A stretch of 64,000 bases of DNA from Methylobacterium sp. B4 (GTDB taxonomy: Bacteria > Pseudomonadota > Alphaproteobacteria > Rhizobiales > Beijerinckiaceae): NCBI RefSeq assembly GCF_003201865.1, contig NZ_QJJJ01000005.1, forward strand, positions 124,001-188,000, in the 5' to 3' direction. The notes below the pieces were generated by a model. It was not told the DNA's origin. It was given only the letters and a program-made list of their open reading frames with translations, and ran no database searches. Numbering within the stretch: position 1 is the first letter of the stretch; each line of letters opens with the position of its first letter. This document shows, piece by piece, positions 8,501-17,634 of the stretch. Position numbers and translations under genes: made by a program.

Positions 8501-8591
8501 CCTTGCGAGGTGGAGCCTAAGCAATCCAGGGCGCCGTCTTCCCTGGACAGGGCGCGCCATCCGAATTGCTTCGCTTGCACGCGCAACGACG
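8501..8591. repeat. Dispersed intergenic repeat, copy 1 (inverted pair)
   Basis: Carries CCTTGCGAGG..GCAATCCAGGGCGCC in one orientation (8501-8535) and ATTGCTTCGCTTGCACGCGC (about 8564-8583) in the other. The same unit, GGATTGCTTCG..CTCGCAA, occurs at 24771-24863 and 51634-51666. It sits between the radical SAM and osmC genes. No gene is visible in 8411-8642. A weak stem (GCCGGTC 8610-8616 with GACCGGC 8635-8641) just after osmC may end that transcript. Confidence 0.75.
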
Positions 8592-8642
8592 GCGGAGAAT
8601 GGCTTGGAAGCCGGTCCTCCGCCGAAAACAAGGCGACCGGCC

Positions 8643-9074
8643 TCAGCCCTGGGCGAGCGTCTTGTCCAGGGTGATCTCGGCGTTGAGCACCTTTGAGATC
8701 GGGCAACCCTTCTCGGCGTTGCCGGCCAGCTCGTCGAACTTGGCCTGGTCGATCCCCGGGATCACGGCCTTCAGGGTGAGGGCCGACTTGGTCACCTTGA
8801 AGCCGTCGCCGTCCTGAACCAGCGTGACGACCGCCTTGGTGTCGAGGGAGGTCGCCTTGAGGCCGGCGGACTGGAGCTGGAAGGCCAGCGCCATGGTGAA
8901 ACAGCTGGCATGGGCCGCCGCGATCAACTCTTCCGGGTTGGTGCCCGGCTCGTTCTCGAAGCGGGTGTTGAAGCCGTAGGGGTTGTTCGAGAGCACGCCC
9001 GACTGGGTCGTGATCTGGCCCTTGCCGGTCTTGCCGTCGCCTTCCCAGTGGGCGCTCGCGTGGCGGTCGGTCAT
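8643..9074 (-). CDS. osmC: OsmC family peroxiredoxin
   Basis: A 143-residue OsmC-type thiol peroxidase that reduces organic hydroperoxides. The two catalytic Cys are Cys58 in AHASCFTMAL and Cys124 in KGCPISKVL. The fold opens with SAHWEGDGKTGKGQ and contains NNPYGFNTRFE and PGTNPEELI, which favours OsmC over Ohr. ATG 9074 is chosen since it begins the conserved sequence. It lies 87 bases downstream of recX on the same strand. Confidence 0.92.
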   Translation of the reverse strand: MTDRHASAHWEGDGKTGKGQITTQSGVLSNNPYGFNTRFENEPGTNPEELIAAAHASCFTMALAFQLQSAGLKATSLDTKAVVTLVQDGDGFKVTKSALTLKAVIPGIDQAKFDELAGNAEKGCPISKVLNAEITLDKTLAQG

Positions 9075-9161
9075 GCCTGTCGTCCTCGTCCATCGTCGGC
9101 GGAGGATGCTCCGCGTCGGGCGCGAGTTGGGGCGACGGGCGAGCAAGTCGAGGGCTCGCCC

Positions 9162-9764
9162 TCAACTTTCGTCGGAGGATGTCTCGTCCGCGTCCGCCTC
9201 GCTCTCGATCACATTTTTGGCAAGGGCGTAGGAGAAGCCCGCCCGCGCCATGGCGGCGAGATCGCGCTCGCGGTGGAGGGGGCGAGCCTCGGTAAGGCGG
9301 TAGGGGCCCAGCCGACGGCGGCGGGCATAGGCCCAGGCCGCCTTCCGCTCGGTCTCGGCCGCGCCGTCCTCGGTCCCGGTCGCTTCCTCTTCCTCGTCGG
9401 CGAGCGCCGCCGCGATCGTGCCGGCATCGATCCCCTTGGCGGCGAGCCGCGCCTGGGCCTGCCGGGTCGAGGTGCCGCGCCGCCTCAGGCCGCGCAGGCG
9501 GGCGGCGGCGAAGCGGGCATCGTCGACGAGGCCGGCGCGCTGGGTGCGGGCGACCGTCTCCTCGATCAGCCCGGCATGCTCGGCCGGATCCTCCTCGCGC
9601 GAGCGGCAGCGGCGCTGGACGCGGCGGGCGAGCACCCGGCGCAGCATCTCGGACGAGGCGCCGTAGCGGTCGAGATAATGCACCGCCACCCGCTCCAGCC
9701 ATGCGGCGGTGACGGGCGGTTCGGGCCTTGCTTCACGGGTGGGTGAACCGTTGCGCACAATCAT
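9162..9764 (-). CDS. recX: RecX family regulator of RecA
   Basis: A 200-residue protein with the tandem three-helix repeats of RecX, which binds and limits RecA filaments. Typical segments are AVHYLDRYGASSEMLRRVL, then LVDDARFAAARL, GTSTRQAQARLAAKGI and a late RERDLAAMARAGFSYALAK. An acidic stretch (about residues 120-135) and an acidic tail are extra to the core. ATG 9764 is chosen; a TTG at 9794 would add ten residues. recA is not in the window, which is common in alphaproteobacteria. The divergent TAXI gene starts 44 bases away. Confidence 0.85.
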   Translation of the reverse strand: MIVRNGSPTREARPEPPVTAAWLERVAVHYLDRYGASSEMLRRVLARRVQRRCRSREEDPAEHAGLIEETVARTQRAGLVDDARFAAARLRGLRRRGTSTRQAQARLAAKGIDAGTIAAALADEEEEATGTEDGAAETERKAAWAYARRRRLGPYRLTEARPLHRERDLAAMARAGFSYALAKNVIESEADADETSSDES

Positions 9765-9808
9765 CCGTTCTTCACGATCCGGACAGGTTTTCAATTCATG
9801 AATCTTGG

Positions 9809-11269
9809 ATGGAGCACACGCGATTTCGAGGTCTTCGTCGCCGTTTGGCGACCGTCCTCATGAGGCGCGAATGGCTGTACGTGCTGATGGCCCTCGGCTT
9901 CGCGGCCGTGGCCGGACTCGTCGTCGCCCTGTCGCGCCCCTCTCTGCTGACCGTGGCGGTGGGTCCGCGCGACGGCGTGGAAGCGGCCCTGATCGAGACC
10001 TATGCCCGGGCATTGAACCGCAATCACGAGGATGTGCGGCTTCAGGTCGTGCCGTTTGACGACGTGCGCGACAGCGCCGCCGCGCTCGAACAGGGACGCG
10101 CGGATCTGGCCGTGGTGCGGCCCGATGTGAAGCTGCCGGATAACGGCCTGACGCTCGCCATCCTCCACGACGAGGCGCTGATCGTCGCGACCCCCGAGAG
10201 CACGGAGATCGAGAGCTTCTCCGATCTCTCGACCCGGCGCCTCGGCATCGTGGCGCGACACGACGCCGACCTGCCGGTGCTGACGAGCCTGCTCGACTTC
10301 TACGACTTTAAGGCGGCCTCCGAAGCGGAGGCGCTCGGCAGCGGCGCCCTCGCGGCCGGCCGCATCGGCCTCGTGCCGCTCAAGGCCAACGAGATCACCG
10401 CGGCGCTGGAGGGCAAGCGGGTCGATGCGGTGGCGATCATCGCCTCGCCCACCGCCAAGCCGGCTCAGGTGATGCTGCGGGCGGTCGAGGCCGCCTCGCC
10501 GGAGCGGAAGGTGACCCTCGTCAGCGTGCCGGACGGCAAGGCGATCGTGCAGCGCGTGCCGACGCTGCAGCCGGTCACGCTCGCGGCCGGCACCTTCGGC
10601 GGGCGGCCGAAGCGCCCGGAGGAGGATGTCGAGACGGTGGGCGTCTCCTACCGGCTGATGGCCCGGGGCGCGGTGAGCCGGGTCGCCGTGGCCTCGGTGG
10701 TGCAGCACCTGTTCGAGTGGCGCTCGCGGCTCGCCGCCGCCGCACCCGTGGCGCATCAGATGAAGCCGCCGGACTACGACACCACCGTCACCGCCACGAG
10801 CGCGCAGCTGCCCAACCATCCCGGCGCGGTGGACTATTTCGAGCGCGAGCAGCAGACCTTCCTCGACCGCTACGAGGACTGGATCTACCTGTTTGCCTTC
10901 TTCGGCGGCACGCTCGGCTCCGGCGTGGCCTGGCTCGGCCAGCGGCTCGCCCGCAAGCGGCGCGAGCGCATCGACGTCATCCTCGACCGCCTGCTCGACA
11001 TCCTGGCGGAGGCCCGCGAGGCACCCTCGGCCGCCGCCCTCGACGCGCTCACCCGCGAGACCGACGGGCTGATCGCAGACGTGGTGCGCCACGCGCGCGA
11101 GCGCAGCATCGATTCGCGCATGATCAGCGCGCTGATCCTCGCCATCGACGCGGTGAGCGGCGCGCTCGACGACGGCCGACGGGCCTTCGAGCCGGGCGCC
11201 GACCCGGGCGCGGGCGGCCGGACCCGCACGGCGCGGCTGCTGTCGCTGAGCCTGCCCGCGGCGGAGTAG
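9809..11269 (+). CDS. TAXI family TRAP-type solute-binding protein with C-terminal membrane helix
   Basis: A 486-residue protein. A signal-anchor helix (about residues 25-47) precedes a TAXI-type binding domain beginning LLTVAVGPRDGVEAALIETYA. Near residue 360 comes a second hydrophobic helix (WIYLFAFFGGTLGSGVAWLG), then a basic stretch and about 110 residues of predicted cytoplasmic helices. Classical TAXI proteins are free periplasmic binders of about 320 residues. No TRAP permease gene is nearby. This architecture suggests a membrane-anchored sensor or regulator rather than a transporter subunit. The ligand is unknown. Confidence 0.8.
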   Translation: MEHTRFRGLRRRLATVLMRREWLYVLMALGFAAVAGLVVALSRPSLLTVAVGPRDGVEAALIETYARALNRNHEDVRLQVVPFDDVRDSAAALEQGRADLAVVRPDVKLPDNGLTLAILHDEALIVATPESTEIESFSDLSTRRLGIVARHDADLPVLTSLLDFYDFKAASEAEALGSGALAAGRIGLVPLKANEITAALEGKRVDAVAIIASPTAKPAQVMLRAVEAASPERKVTLVSVPDGKAIVQRVPTLQPVTLAAGTFGGRPKRPEEDVETVGVSYRLMARGAVSRVAVASVVQHLFEWRSRLAAAAPVAHQMKPPDYDTTVTATSAQLPNHPGAVDYFEREQQTFLDRYEDWIYLFAFFGGTLGSGVAWLGQRLARKRRERIDVILDRLLDILAEAREAPSAAALDALTRETDGLIADVVRHARERSIDSRMISALILAIDAVSGALDDGRRAFEPGADPGAGGRTRTARLLSLSLPAAE

Positions 11270-11270
11270 G

Positions 11271-12671
11271 CTAGCCCACTCCGACCGGATGCTTCACCAC
11301 GTGCGGCGTGCGCAGGGTGACCAGCTCCTCGCCGAGCGTCGGATGCACGGCGATGGTGCGGTCGAAATCGGCCTTGGTGGCGCCCATGGTCACGGCGATG
11401 CCGACCGCCTGGATGATCTCGCCCGCATCCGCCCCGAGCACGTGGACGCCGACCACCCGATCGCTGCCGCGGTCCACCAGAAGCTTCATGATGACCCGCT
11501 CGTCGCGACCCGAGAGCGTGGCCTTCATCGGGCGGAAGCTCGCCTTGTAGACGTCGATGGCCTCGTAGCAACGCCGGGCCACGTCCTCGTTGTGGCCGAT
11601 CACGCCGATCTCCGGCGTCGAGAACACGGCGGTCGCGATCAGGCGATGATCGACGCACCAGCGCTTGCTGCCGAACACCGTGTCGGCGAAGGCGTGGCCC
11701 TCGCGGATCGCGATGGGGGTGAGCGCCGCCCGGCCGTTCACGTCGCCGACCGCGTAGATCGAAGGCACCTTGGTGCGGGAATCCGCCTCGACGGGAATCG
11801 CCCCCCGGGCGTCGAGCTCGATGCCGACCCGCTCCAGTCCGAGACCGGCGACGTTGGGGCGCCGGCCGGTCGCCACCAGCACGCAATCGACGACGAGGCT
11901 CTCGCCGTCGTTCAGGGTTGCACGGATGGCGCTGCCCTCGCGCTCCAGGCGCTCGACGGTACGCTCCAGGCGCAGGTCCATGCGCTTGGCATAGGCCTCG
12001 CCCAAAGCCTCGGCGATCTCGGCGTCGAAGCCGCGCAGGAGGCTCCTTCCGCGGTGGAGCAGTGTCGTCTTCGAGCCGAGGCCGGCGAAGACGCCCGCGA
12101 ATTCCACGGCGATGTAGCCGCCGCCGACCACGAGGATGCGCTCGGGCTGGCGCTCCAGCTCGAACACGCCGTTCGAATCGATGGCGAGTTCCGCACCGGG
12201 GATCAGCGGCTCGCGCACCGGCGTCGCGCCGGTGGCGATCAGGATGTACCGAGCCCGGACCGTGCGGTCGGCCTTCACGAGGCGAACCGTGTGCGGGTCC
12301 TCGATCACCGCGCGGTCGGCCACGACCTCGACGCCGGCTCCCGCGAGGTTGCGCCCGTAGATGCCCTCGAGCCGCGTCACCTCGGCGTCGCGGGCGCACT
12401 TCAGAGCCGCCCAGTCGAAGCGCGGGGGCTCCACGTGCCAGCCGAAGCCTTCAGCGTCCTCGAACTCGTCACGAAAGCGGCCGGCATAGACCATCAGCTT
12501 TTTCGGCACGCAGCCGCGGATCACGCAGGTGCCGCCGACCCGGTACTCCTCGGCGAGCATCACCCGAGCGCCGTGGCCGGCGGCGATGCGCGCCGCCCGT
12601 ACCCCGCCCGAGCCGCCGCCGATCACGAACAGGTCGACGTCGAAGGGCTCGCTCATCGGTGTCTCGCTCAT
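11271..12671 (-). CDS. gor: Glutathione-disulfide reductase
   Basis: Reduces oxidised glutathione with NADPH and FAD in the cytoplasm. The 466-residue protein has the FAD-binding GGGSGG (about 18-23), the redox disulphide in GGTCVIRGCVPKK (Cys49 and Cys54), a second nucleotide-binding VVGGGYIAVEFAG, the FAD motif YAVGDVNGR, and the C-terminal HPTLGEE with the active-site His. The four-base ATGA overlap with the upstream gene fixes the start at 12671. It is the last gene of the rpiA operon and converges on the TAXI gene. Confidence 0.93.
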   Translation of the reverse strand: MSETPMSEPFDVDLFVIGGGSGGVRAARIAAGHGARVMLAEEYRVGGTCVIRGCVPKKLMVYAGRFRDEFEDAEGFGWHVEPPRFDWAALKCARDAEVTRLEGIYGRNLAGAGVEVVADRAVIEDPHTVRLVKADRTVRARYILIATGATPVREPLIPGAELAIDSNGVFELERQPERILVVGGGYIAVEFAGVFAGLGSKTTLLHRGRSLLRGFDAEIAEALGEAYAKRMDLRLERTVERLEREGSAIRATLNDGESLVVDCVLVATGRRPNVAGLGLERVGIELDARGAIPVEADSRTKVPSIYAVGDVNGRAALTPIAIREGHAFADTVFGSKRWCVDHRLIATAVFSTPEIGVIGHNEDVARRCYEAIDVYKASFRPMKATLSGRDERVIMKLLVDRGSDRVVGVHVLGADAGEIIQAVGIAVTMGATKADFDRTIAVHPTLGEELVTLRTPHVVKHPVGVG

Positions 12672-13891
12672 GTCTTGTCGCCGTGCGTCGGCGCGCGCGC
12701 GAAGGAGCCCGCCCGCAGCCATGTGATGGCGGCTCCGCAGCCCGCCGTCCACCATCCCTGCCACGCCCCGTGCTCGACGAACATCACCGCCACCGCCGCC
12801 CCGCCGAGCCCGAGGGACGCGGCGAACAGGAGCCGCGGCAGGGCCGCCGCGGCCCGCAGGGCGAGGAAGGCGACGAGGGCCGCCAGCACCGCGCCGACGA
12901 GGCCGAGTTCGGCCCAGATCTGGAGGAAGCTGTTGTGCGGGTGGCCGACGGCGAGCATCGCCCGCATCTCCGGTTCCAGCACCCGCGCCGCCGGCACCTC
13001 GGCGAAACGTGCCGAGACGCCGTAGCCGGAACCGATCCAGGGAGCCTGGGCCACCGCCCCCCCGAAGCTCTGGGCGATGGCGACGCGGGCCCGCGACGAA
13101 CTCTGCGTCAGCCGGGCATGGGCCGCCTCCGGCATGAACCGGTCGAGCACGTCGCCCTCGACCGGTGCCAGGGCGAAGGCGAGGCCGAGGACGAGGGCCA
13201 TCAGCCCCACGGCGGCCCGCCGGGGCAGCAGGCGCGCCGCGCCGAAGGCGACGACACCCGCGAGAAGCCCGAGAGTCGCGGCGCCGCTGATCGAGCGCAG
13301 GATCGCGAAGGCTGCGACCGCGAGAAGGGCGAGGGCCGCGAGCCGGTGCCCCCGCAATGCCAGGAGGGCGGCGAGCGGGCCGGCCAGCAGCAGCACGGTC
13401 AGCAGCGGGCGGTTGAACATGAACAGCGCCGCGCGCTGCCCGAGCCAGAGCTGCGGCGCGAGGCCGAGGGCGAGGCTCGTCGCCATGAAGAGGCAGGCAA
13501 TTGCGAGCAGGATCGCGGCGAGCGGCAGAGCCCAGGGCGGGAGCCGCGACGGCGCGAGCCGGGCGAGGACGGCGGCGGCAACGAGCGTCGGCAGGAACTC
13601 GCCCAGAACGCGCGCGCCCAGGGCCGGGTACGGGCTCCAGGCGAGCGAGAGGGCAGACCATCCGAGGAAGGCCAGGGCCGCGAGGCCGAGCGGCGCGCGC
13701 AGGGGAGCGAGCAATTCGCTCAGGAGACGCTCGCGATGCCCGGCCAAGGCCCCGCCCAGGAACAGCAGGGCCGCGATGCCGACGAGGAGCGGGCTCGAGC
13801 GGTTGGCCAGCGCCATCGCCGGCGCCACCAGGGCGAGGGCGACGGCGCCGGCGGCGTTGAGGCGCGCCGCGGCGGCGCGGCCGGCGATCAC
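12668..13891 (-). CDS. O-antigen ligase/polymerase-like membrane protein
   Basis: A 407-residue polytopic protein with about 10-12 membrane helices. The large periplasmic loop carries SSRARVAIAQSFG, then GSGYGVSARFAE and, near residue 305, GHPHNSFLQIWAELGLVG. H.HN..L.. W.E.G is the hallmark of the WaaL/Wzy_C family, which joins or polymerises surface glycans. The GTG start at 13891 overlaps the stop of the DUF2059 gene, and its own stop overlaps the gor start. There are no glycosyltransferases beside it. The frame stays open upstream to 14713, but that part lies over the DUF2059 gene and is not coding. Confidence 0.82.
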   Translation of the reverse strand: MIAGRAAAARLNAAGAVALALVAPAMALANRSSPLLVGIAALLFLGGALAGHRERLLSELLAPLRAPLGLAALAFLGWSALSLAWSPYPALGARVLGEFLPTLVAAAVLARLAPSRLPPWALPLAAILLAIACLFMATSLALGLAPQLWLGQRAALFMFNRPLLTVLLLAGPLAALLALRGHRLAALALLAVAAFAILRSISGAATLGLLAGVVAFGAARLLPRRAAVGLMALVLGLAFALAPVEGDVLDRFMPEAAHARLTQSSSRARVAIAQSFGGAVAQAPWIGSGYGVSARFAEVPAARVLEPEMRAMLAVGHPHNSFLQIWAELGLVGAVLAALVAFLALRAAAALPRLLFAASLGLGGAAVAVMFVEHGAWQGWWTAGCGAAITWLRAGSFARAPTHGDKT

Positions 13892-14487
13892 TGGAGCTGG
13901 TGGCCGCGCTTGCCCATCTCGGCGCGGGTGCGGACCATGACGTATTCCGAGACCTCCTGGGTCCAGTCCTGCATCGCGCCGACCATCTCGTCGAGCATCT
14001 GCGGCTGGGTCTCGACGTAGCGCTTGCCCGCGGGCGAACGGAAGAAGGCGACGATGTCCTTCAACTCGGCCTCGGTCAGGCGCTTGGCGTAGATCCGCGC
14101 GGCGGTGTCGATGAGCCGCTGCTTCTGCAGGGCCATCTCCGGGTCGAGGCTCTTGAGCACCTCGTCCAGGTCCTTGGCGAGGTCGGGGCGCGTCACCGCG
14201 TTCTTGCGGATCTGCTCGGCCATGGTCGGGATGATCGAGTCGAAGGAGCGGGCGATGCCCGAACTCAGCATCACCTCCCGGGCGAGCGCGAGGTGGGAGG
14301 GGGTGACGTCCGGATCGGGCGACGCGGCGGGCGGCGGAGCCGTGCCGGGCTTGGCGGTGGGCTTGGCCGCGGCGGCCGGGGGCTTGGCGCCGGACGGCTG
14401 CTGGGCGGAGGCCATCGGCACGAGGACGGCCTGGGACAGCAATGCCGCGAGAACAGGGCCGCCCAGGGCGGCGAAACGGGGAAACAT
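13888..14487 (-). CDS. DUF2059 domain protein, secreted
   Basis: A 199-residue periplasmic protein. A signal peptide (1-28, ending ASAQQ) is followed by an Ala/Pro/Lys-rich linker to about 60, then an all-helical DUF2059 domain (SHLALAREVMLSSGI, then LTEAELKDIVAFFRSPAGK and a late MLDEMVGAMQDW). The FFRSP.GK segment is the best conserved part of this family. Its function is unknown. It starts 41 bases after rpiA and overlaps the next gene by four bases. Confidence 0.88.
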   Translation of the reverse strand: MFPRFAALGGPVLAALLSQAVLVPMASAQQPSGAKPPAAAAKPTAKPGTAPPPAASPDPDVTPSHLALAREVMLSSGIARSFDSIIPTMAEQIRKNAVTRPDLAKDLDEVLKSLDPEMALQKQRLIDTAARIYAKRLTEAELKDIVAFFRSPAGKRYVETQPQMLDEMVGAMQDWTQEVSEYVMVRTRAEMGKRGHQLQ

Positions 14488-14528
14488 GCGGGAGAGGCTC
14501 CGGGGGATGAGGGGACCGGGAGGAAGAT

Positions 14529-15239
14529 TCAAAGGTCGCCGAGGACGCTGACCACGGCCTCGGCGCCCGAGGCTTCGGCGAGGATGGCCGCGCTGGCGAT
14601 GCCGAGGAACAGGCCGTGCTCGACCACGCCCGGCACCGCCCAGAGCCGGGCCGACAGCCCTTCCGGATCGGGGATGCGGCCGAGCCGCAGGTCGAGGATG
14701 GCGTGGCCGCCATCGGTGCGCAGCGCCTCGCCGGAGGCGTCGCGCCGCAGCACGACCTCGCCCGCGCAGCCCGCCCGCGCCACGGCCGCCTCGACGGCCA
14801 GCGTGGTGGCGCGCAGGCCGAACAGGTTCACCTCGACCGGCAGCGGGAAGGCGCCCAGCGTCTCGACCCGCTTGGCGGCGTCGGCGATCACCACCATGCG
14901 GCGGCTCGCCATGGCCACGATCTTCTCGCGCAGCAGCGCGGCACCGCCGCCCTTGATCAAGCGCAGGCTGCCGTCGACCTCGTCCGCCCCGTCGATGGTG
15001 AGGTCGAGTTCGGGCAGCTCGTCGAGCGTCGCGAGCCGGATGCCCTCGCGCTCGCAGGCGATGCGGGTCGCCTCGGAGGTCGGCACGCCGACCACGTCGA
15101 GCCCCGCGCGCACGCGTTCGCCCAGCAGGGCGATGAAGGCCGCCGCTGTGCTGCCCGTGCCGATGCCGAGACGCATTCCCGGCTCGACCAGGGTGAGCGC
15201 GCGTGAGGCCGCCGCCCGTCTCAGATCCGGCCCACTCAC
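14529..15239 (-). CDS. rpiA: Ribose-5-phosphate isomerase A
   Basis: Interconverts ribose 5-phosphate and ribulose 5-phosphate in the pentose phosphate and ribulose monophosphate/serine-linked sugar pathways. The 236-residue protein has the phosphate loop [11 protein letters not shown] (about 25-35), TIDGADEVD with the catalytic Asp pair near 81-86, and [13 protein letters not shown] with the catalytic Glu. The start is GTG. It is the first gene of a four-gene operon ending with gor. Both rpiA and gor support redox balance, but the two genes between them have no clear link to it. Confidence 0.95.
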   Translation of the reverse strand: MSGPDLRRAAASRALTLVEPGMRLGIGTGSTAAAFIALLGERVRAGLDVVGVPTSEATRIACEREGIRLATLDELPELDLTIDGADEVDGSLRLIKGGGAALLREKIVAMASRRMVVIADAAKRVETLGAFPLPVEVNLFGLRATTLAVEAAVARAGCAGEVVLRRDASGEALRTDGGHAILDLRLGRIPDPEGLSARLWAVPGVVEHGLFLGIASAAILAEASGAEAVVSVLGDL

Positions 15240-15395
15240 GAAACGACCTCACGAATCGGGTTCATCGGCTGCATCGCACCGTCGGATCTGGCTCGATGGG
15301 GGTGGGCAGGCCCTAGCACGGCTCCCCGCCGCGGCAAAAGCCGGCGGCGTGACGCCGCGACCGCGTCGTCGCCGCCCTTCGCGCCGGCCTCCGTC

Positions 15396-15902
15396 TCAGG
15401 GGCGGGTGCCCTGCGGCGGCGTGGCGCTCGGTCCGGCGCGGCCCGGCGCCGGTCCGGTGGCGGCGGCCCCCGCCCCGCTGGCGGTGCCGGCCGGAGGCGG
15501 CCCGGCCTGCTCGGTGCAGACCACCAGTTCCTGGCGGATCTGCACGTAGCAGGCGCTGGTCTCGCCGGTGCGGTAATTGACCCGGTAGATCCCCGATTCG
15601 CGGGCATGGCGCGAGGCGATCAGCCCGTACTCCCCGGCCGGCTGCGGCCCGGCGCCCTCCCCGGCGGCGAAGCAGAGGGTGACGCCGACGCTGTCGTCCC
15701 GAAGGCCGTACTGGCAGGAGGTGACTTCGCCTGTAGCGCGGTCGATCCGGTAGATCCGGTTCAGGTCGACCGCGGGCGCCGCCACGAATTCGTAGGAGCC
15801 GGCGGCACGGGCCGCCTGCGGCAGGCCGACCAATGCCGCGAGCGCCGCGCAGGCGGACAGACGCAGGAGGGAGGAAACCAGTAGGCGCGCGTTGAGGCTC
15901 AT
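15396..15902 (-). CDS. Secreted hypothetical protein with internal repeat
   Basis: A 168-residue protein with a signal peptide (about 1-34, ending AARAAG). The mature part holds two related segments: IYRIDRATGEVTSCQYG and, about 60 residues later, IYRVNYRTGETSACYVQ. They share I-Y-R-x-x-x-x-T-G-E with a Cys four residues after the Glu, so the domain is probably an internal duplication. Two more Cys (LCFAAGEG and VVCTEQ) follow each copy, giving a regular pattern that may form disulphides. The tail is Gly/Pro/Ala-rich. No family is recognised. ATG 15902 begins the signal peptide. Confidence 0.7.
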   Translation of the reverse strand: MSLNARLLVSSLLRLSACAALAALVGLPQAARAAGSYEFVAAPAVDLNRIYRIDRATGEVTSCQYGLRDDSVGVTLCFAAGEGAGPQPAGEYGLIASRHARESGIYRVNYRTGETSACYVQIRQELVVCTEQAGPPPAGTASGAGAAATGPAPGRAGPSATPPQGTRP

Positions 15903-16112
15903 GGGGCGGCGTTTCGTCTCTTGCGGGGGAAGCAGGGCGCGAGGCGGTGTTCGAGCGACGATCAAGCACCCGCTCCGTGGCGGAGCTTGGGCGAGGAAGC
16001 AATCCGGGTAACAGGGCAACAGGTGGTGACCGACGCTAACCTGGAGTCAACCGCCGGGGTTGATCGTGGGGGAGACGAACGCTAGCCAGCTTGACAGTGG
16101 AACGCAGCCGGG

Positions 16113-16847
16113 ATGCCGATGAACGCCCATAGCCCCCTTCCGCCCGGCGCTCCGTCCTCCGGCTCCATCGTTGTGTTCGATCTCGACGGGACGCTCGCCG
16201 AGACCGCGGGCGACCTGATCGGCACCCTCAACGTTATCCTCGCCCGCGAGGGCCACGCCGCCCTTCCGCTGGAGCAGGCCCGCGACCTCCTCGGCGCGGG
16301 CGCCCGCGCGCTGATCCAGCGCGGCTTCGCCGTGGCCGGCGCGAGCCTGACGCCGGAGCGGCTGGAGACGCTGTTCCAGGATTTCCTGGCCTATTACGGC
16401 GACCATCTCACCGACAATTCCACGCTCTTCCCCGGCGTGGTCGAGGCTCTCGACCGGCTGGAGTCGGAGGGCTTCCGCCTCGCGATCTGCACGAACAAGA
16501 TGGAATCCCACGCGGTCGCCCTGCTCGACGCGCTCGGCATCGGCCACCGCTTCCGCACCATCGTCGGCAAGGACACCTTCGCCTTCTCGAAGCCCGACCC
16601 GCGCCACATCACCGCGACCGTCGAGCGCGCCGGGGGCGATCCGACCCAGGCCGTGATGGTGGGCGATTCGAAGGCCGACGTGGCCGCGGCCCAGGCGGCG
16701 GGCATTCCCGTGGTCGGCGTCACCTTCGGCTATACGCCCGTGCCGATGCGCGACCTCGCGCCCGATTGGGTGATCGAGCATTTCGACGAATTGCCCGGGG
16801 CGGTGGCCGCCCTCGTCCCGCTCGCGGCGGTGAAGCCCGCCGCCTGA
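16113..16847 (+). CDS. gph: HAD family phosphatase, phosphoglycolate phosphatase type
   Basis: A 244-residue HAD hydrolase. Motif I is FDLDGTLAETAGD (about residues 23-35, nucleophile Asp), motif II is in AICTNKM, the conserved Lys is in FSKPDPRH, and motif IV is MVGDSKADVAAA. Length and the small alpha-helical cap between motifs I and II fit Gph, which removes 2-phosphoglycolate formed by DNA repair or oxygenation. HAD substrate choice cannot be read from sequence with certainty. Start codons at 16113 and 16119 are equally possible. Confidence 0.82.
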   Translation: MPMNAHSPLPPGAPSSGSIVVFDLDGTLAETAGDLIGTLNVILAREGHAALPLEQARDLLGAGARALIQRGFAVAGASLTPERLETLFQDFLAYYGDHLTDNSTLFPGVVEALDRLESEGFRLAICTNKMESHAVALLDALGIGHRFRTIVGKDTFAFSKPDPRHITATVERAGGDPTQAVMVGDSKADVAAAQAAGIPVVGVTFGYTPVPMRDLAPDWVIEHFDELPGAVAALVPLAAVKPAA

Positions 16848-16950
16848 GCACCAGCCAGGCTTGCACGAAGATCCGTGTCGCGCCACTGAGCGCGGCACGC
16901 GGGGGCCACGGCGGTCCCGGACCAAGCGGCGCGAGAGACAGACCGGCGAC

Positions 16951-17616
16951 ATGAGCGACACGGGGACCTTCGACCTCACGCTGGAGCGCATCGCGCTGAT
17001 CCGGCGGATGGCGGTGGCGTGGAACGGCACCGAGGCCGGCGCGCCGATGATCCATCCGGACGCGCCCTACGGCAGCACCGACCGCGACGGCGACATCTTC
17101 AACGTCACCGGCGACGACGAGGGCGCGGACGAGGAGCACCGGGCCATGGGCGACGCGCTCGCGGTCTTCCTGCAGAACGCCGTGCTGAAGCCGGGCCGCT
17201 ACCAGTACCACAACCCGCTGGCCAAGCTCGCTTCGGCGGATGTCTTCGACGTGTTCCGCGACGAGGACACGGGCGAGACGCCCGAGCACATCACCTTCGA
17301 GGTGACCGACGAGCACCTGCGGCTGCTGCCGCGTCTCAGCCTCGAATGGGACGACGAGGCCGACGTGCCGAGCGTCGATCCGAAGCGGCCCTACGGCGCC
17401 ATGACCTGGTACACCGTCGAGATGGCCGTCCATCTCGGCGAGCCGCCCGAGAAGGATGCCGACGGCCGGGCGATCCTCTCGGACGAGCAGGAGAGCCGCC
17501 TGGAGCGGCTGCACCGGGAGATGCAGCCGGCGATGCAGATCTTCCTGCGCTACGGCGATCTCGGGCCGGGGCCGTTTCGCCGGCCCGAGGGCACGATCGG
17601 CTCACAGCCGGCCTGA
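16951..17616 (+). CDS. Conserved hypothetical protein, acidic
   Basis: A 221-residue, strongly acidic, soluble protein with no signal peptide. Segments such as MIHPDAPYGSTDRDGDIFNV and, in the second half, SVDPKRPYGAMTWYTVEMA look like two related motifs (D-x-x-x-P-Y-G), so a duplicated fold is possible. No named family is recognised. ATG 16951 follows GAGAGACAGACC and is preferred over an in-frame ATG 90 bases earlier. It lies 18 bases before the DUF4424 gene and may share its transcript. Confidence 0.7.
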   Translation: MSDTGTFDLTLERIALIRRMAVAWNGTEAGAPMIHPDAPYGSTDRDGDIFNVTGDDEGADEEHRAMGDALAVFLQNAVLKPGRYQYHNPLAKLASADVFDVFRDEDTGETPEHITFEVTDEHLRLLPRLSLEWDDEADVPSVDPKRPYGAMTWYTVEMAVHLGEPPEKDADGRAILSDEQESRLERLHREMQPAMQIFLRYGDLGPGPFRRPEGTIGSQPA

Positions 17617-17634
17617 CGCCTGGGAGGAACAGGG

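Noticed and set aside
11271..13661. Apparent 796-residue protein ending in glutathione reductase
   Set aside because: The first 330 residues are an Arg/Pro-rich shadow of the neighbouring gene; the ATGA overlap sets the start at 12671.
12668..14713. Apparent 681-residue fusion upstream of the O-antigen-ligase-like gene
   Set aside because: The extra part overlaps DUF2059 and rpiA out of frame; the GTG at 13891 with a four-base overlap is the natural start.
16091..16096. TTGACA that could be a -35 box for gph
   Set aside because: It is only about 17 bases from the start codon, leaving no room for a -10 box.
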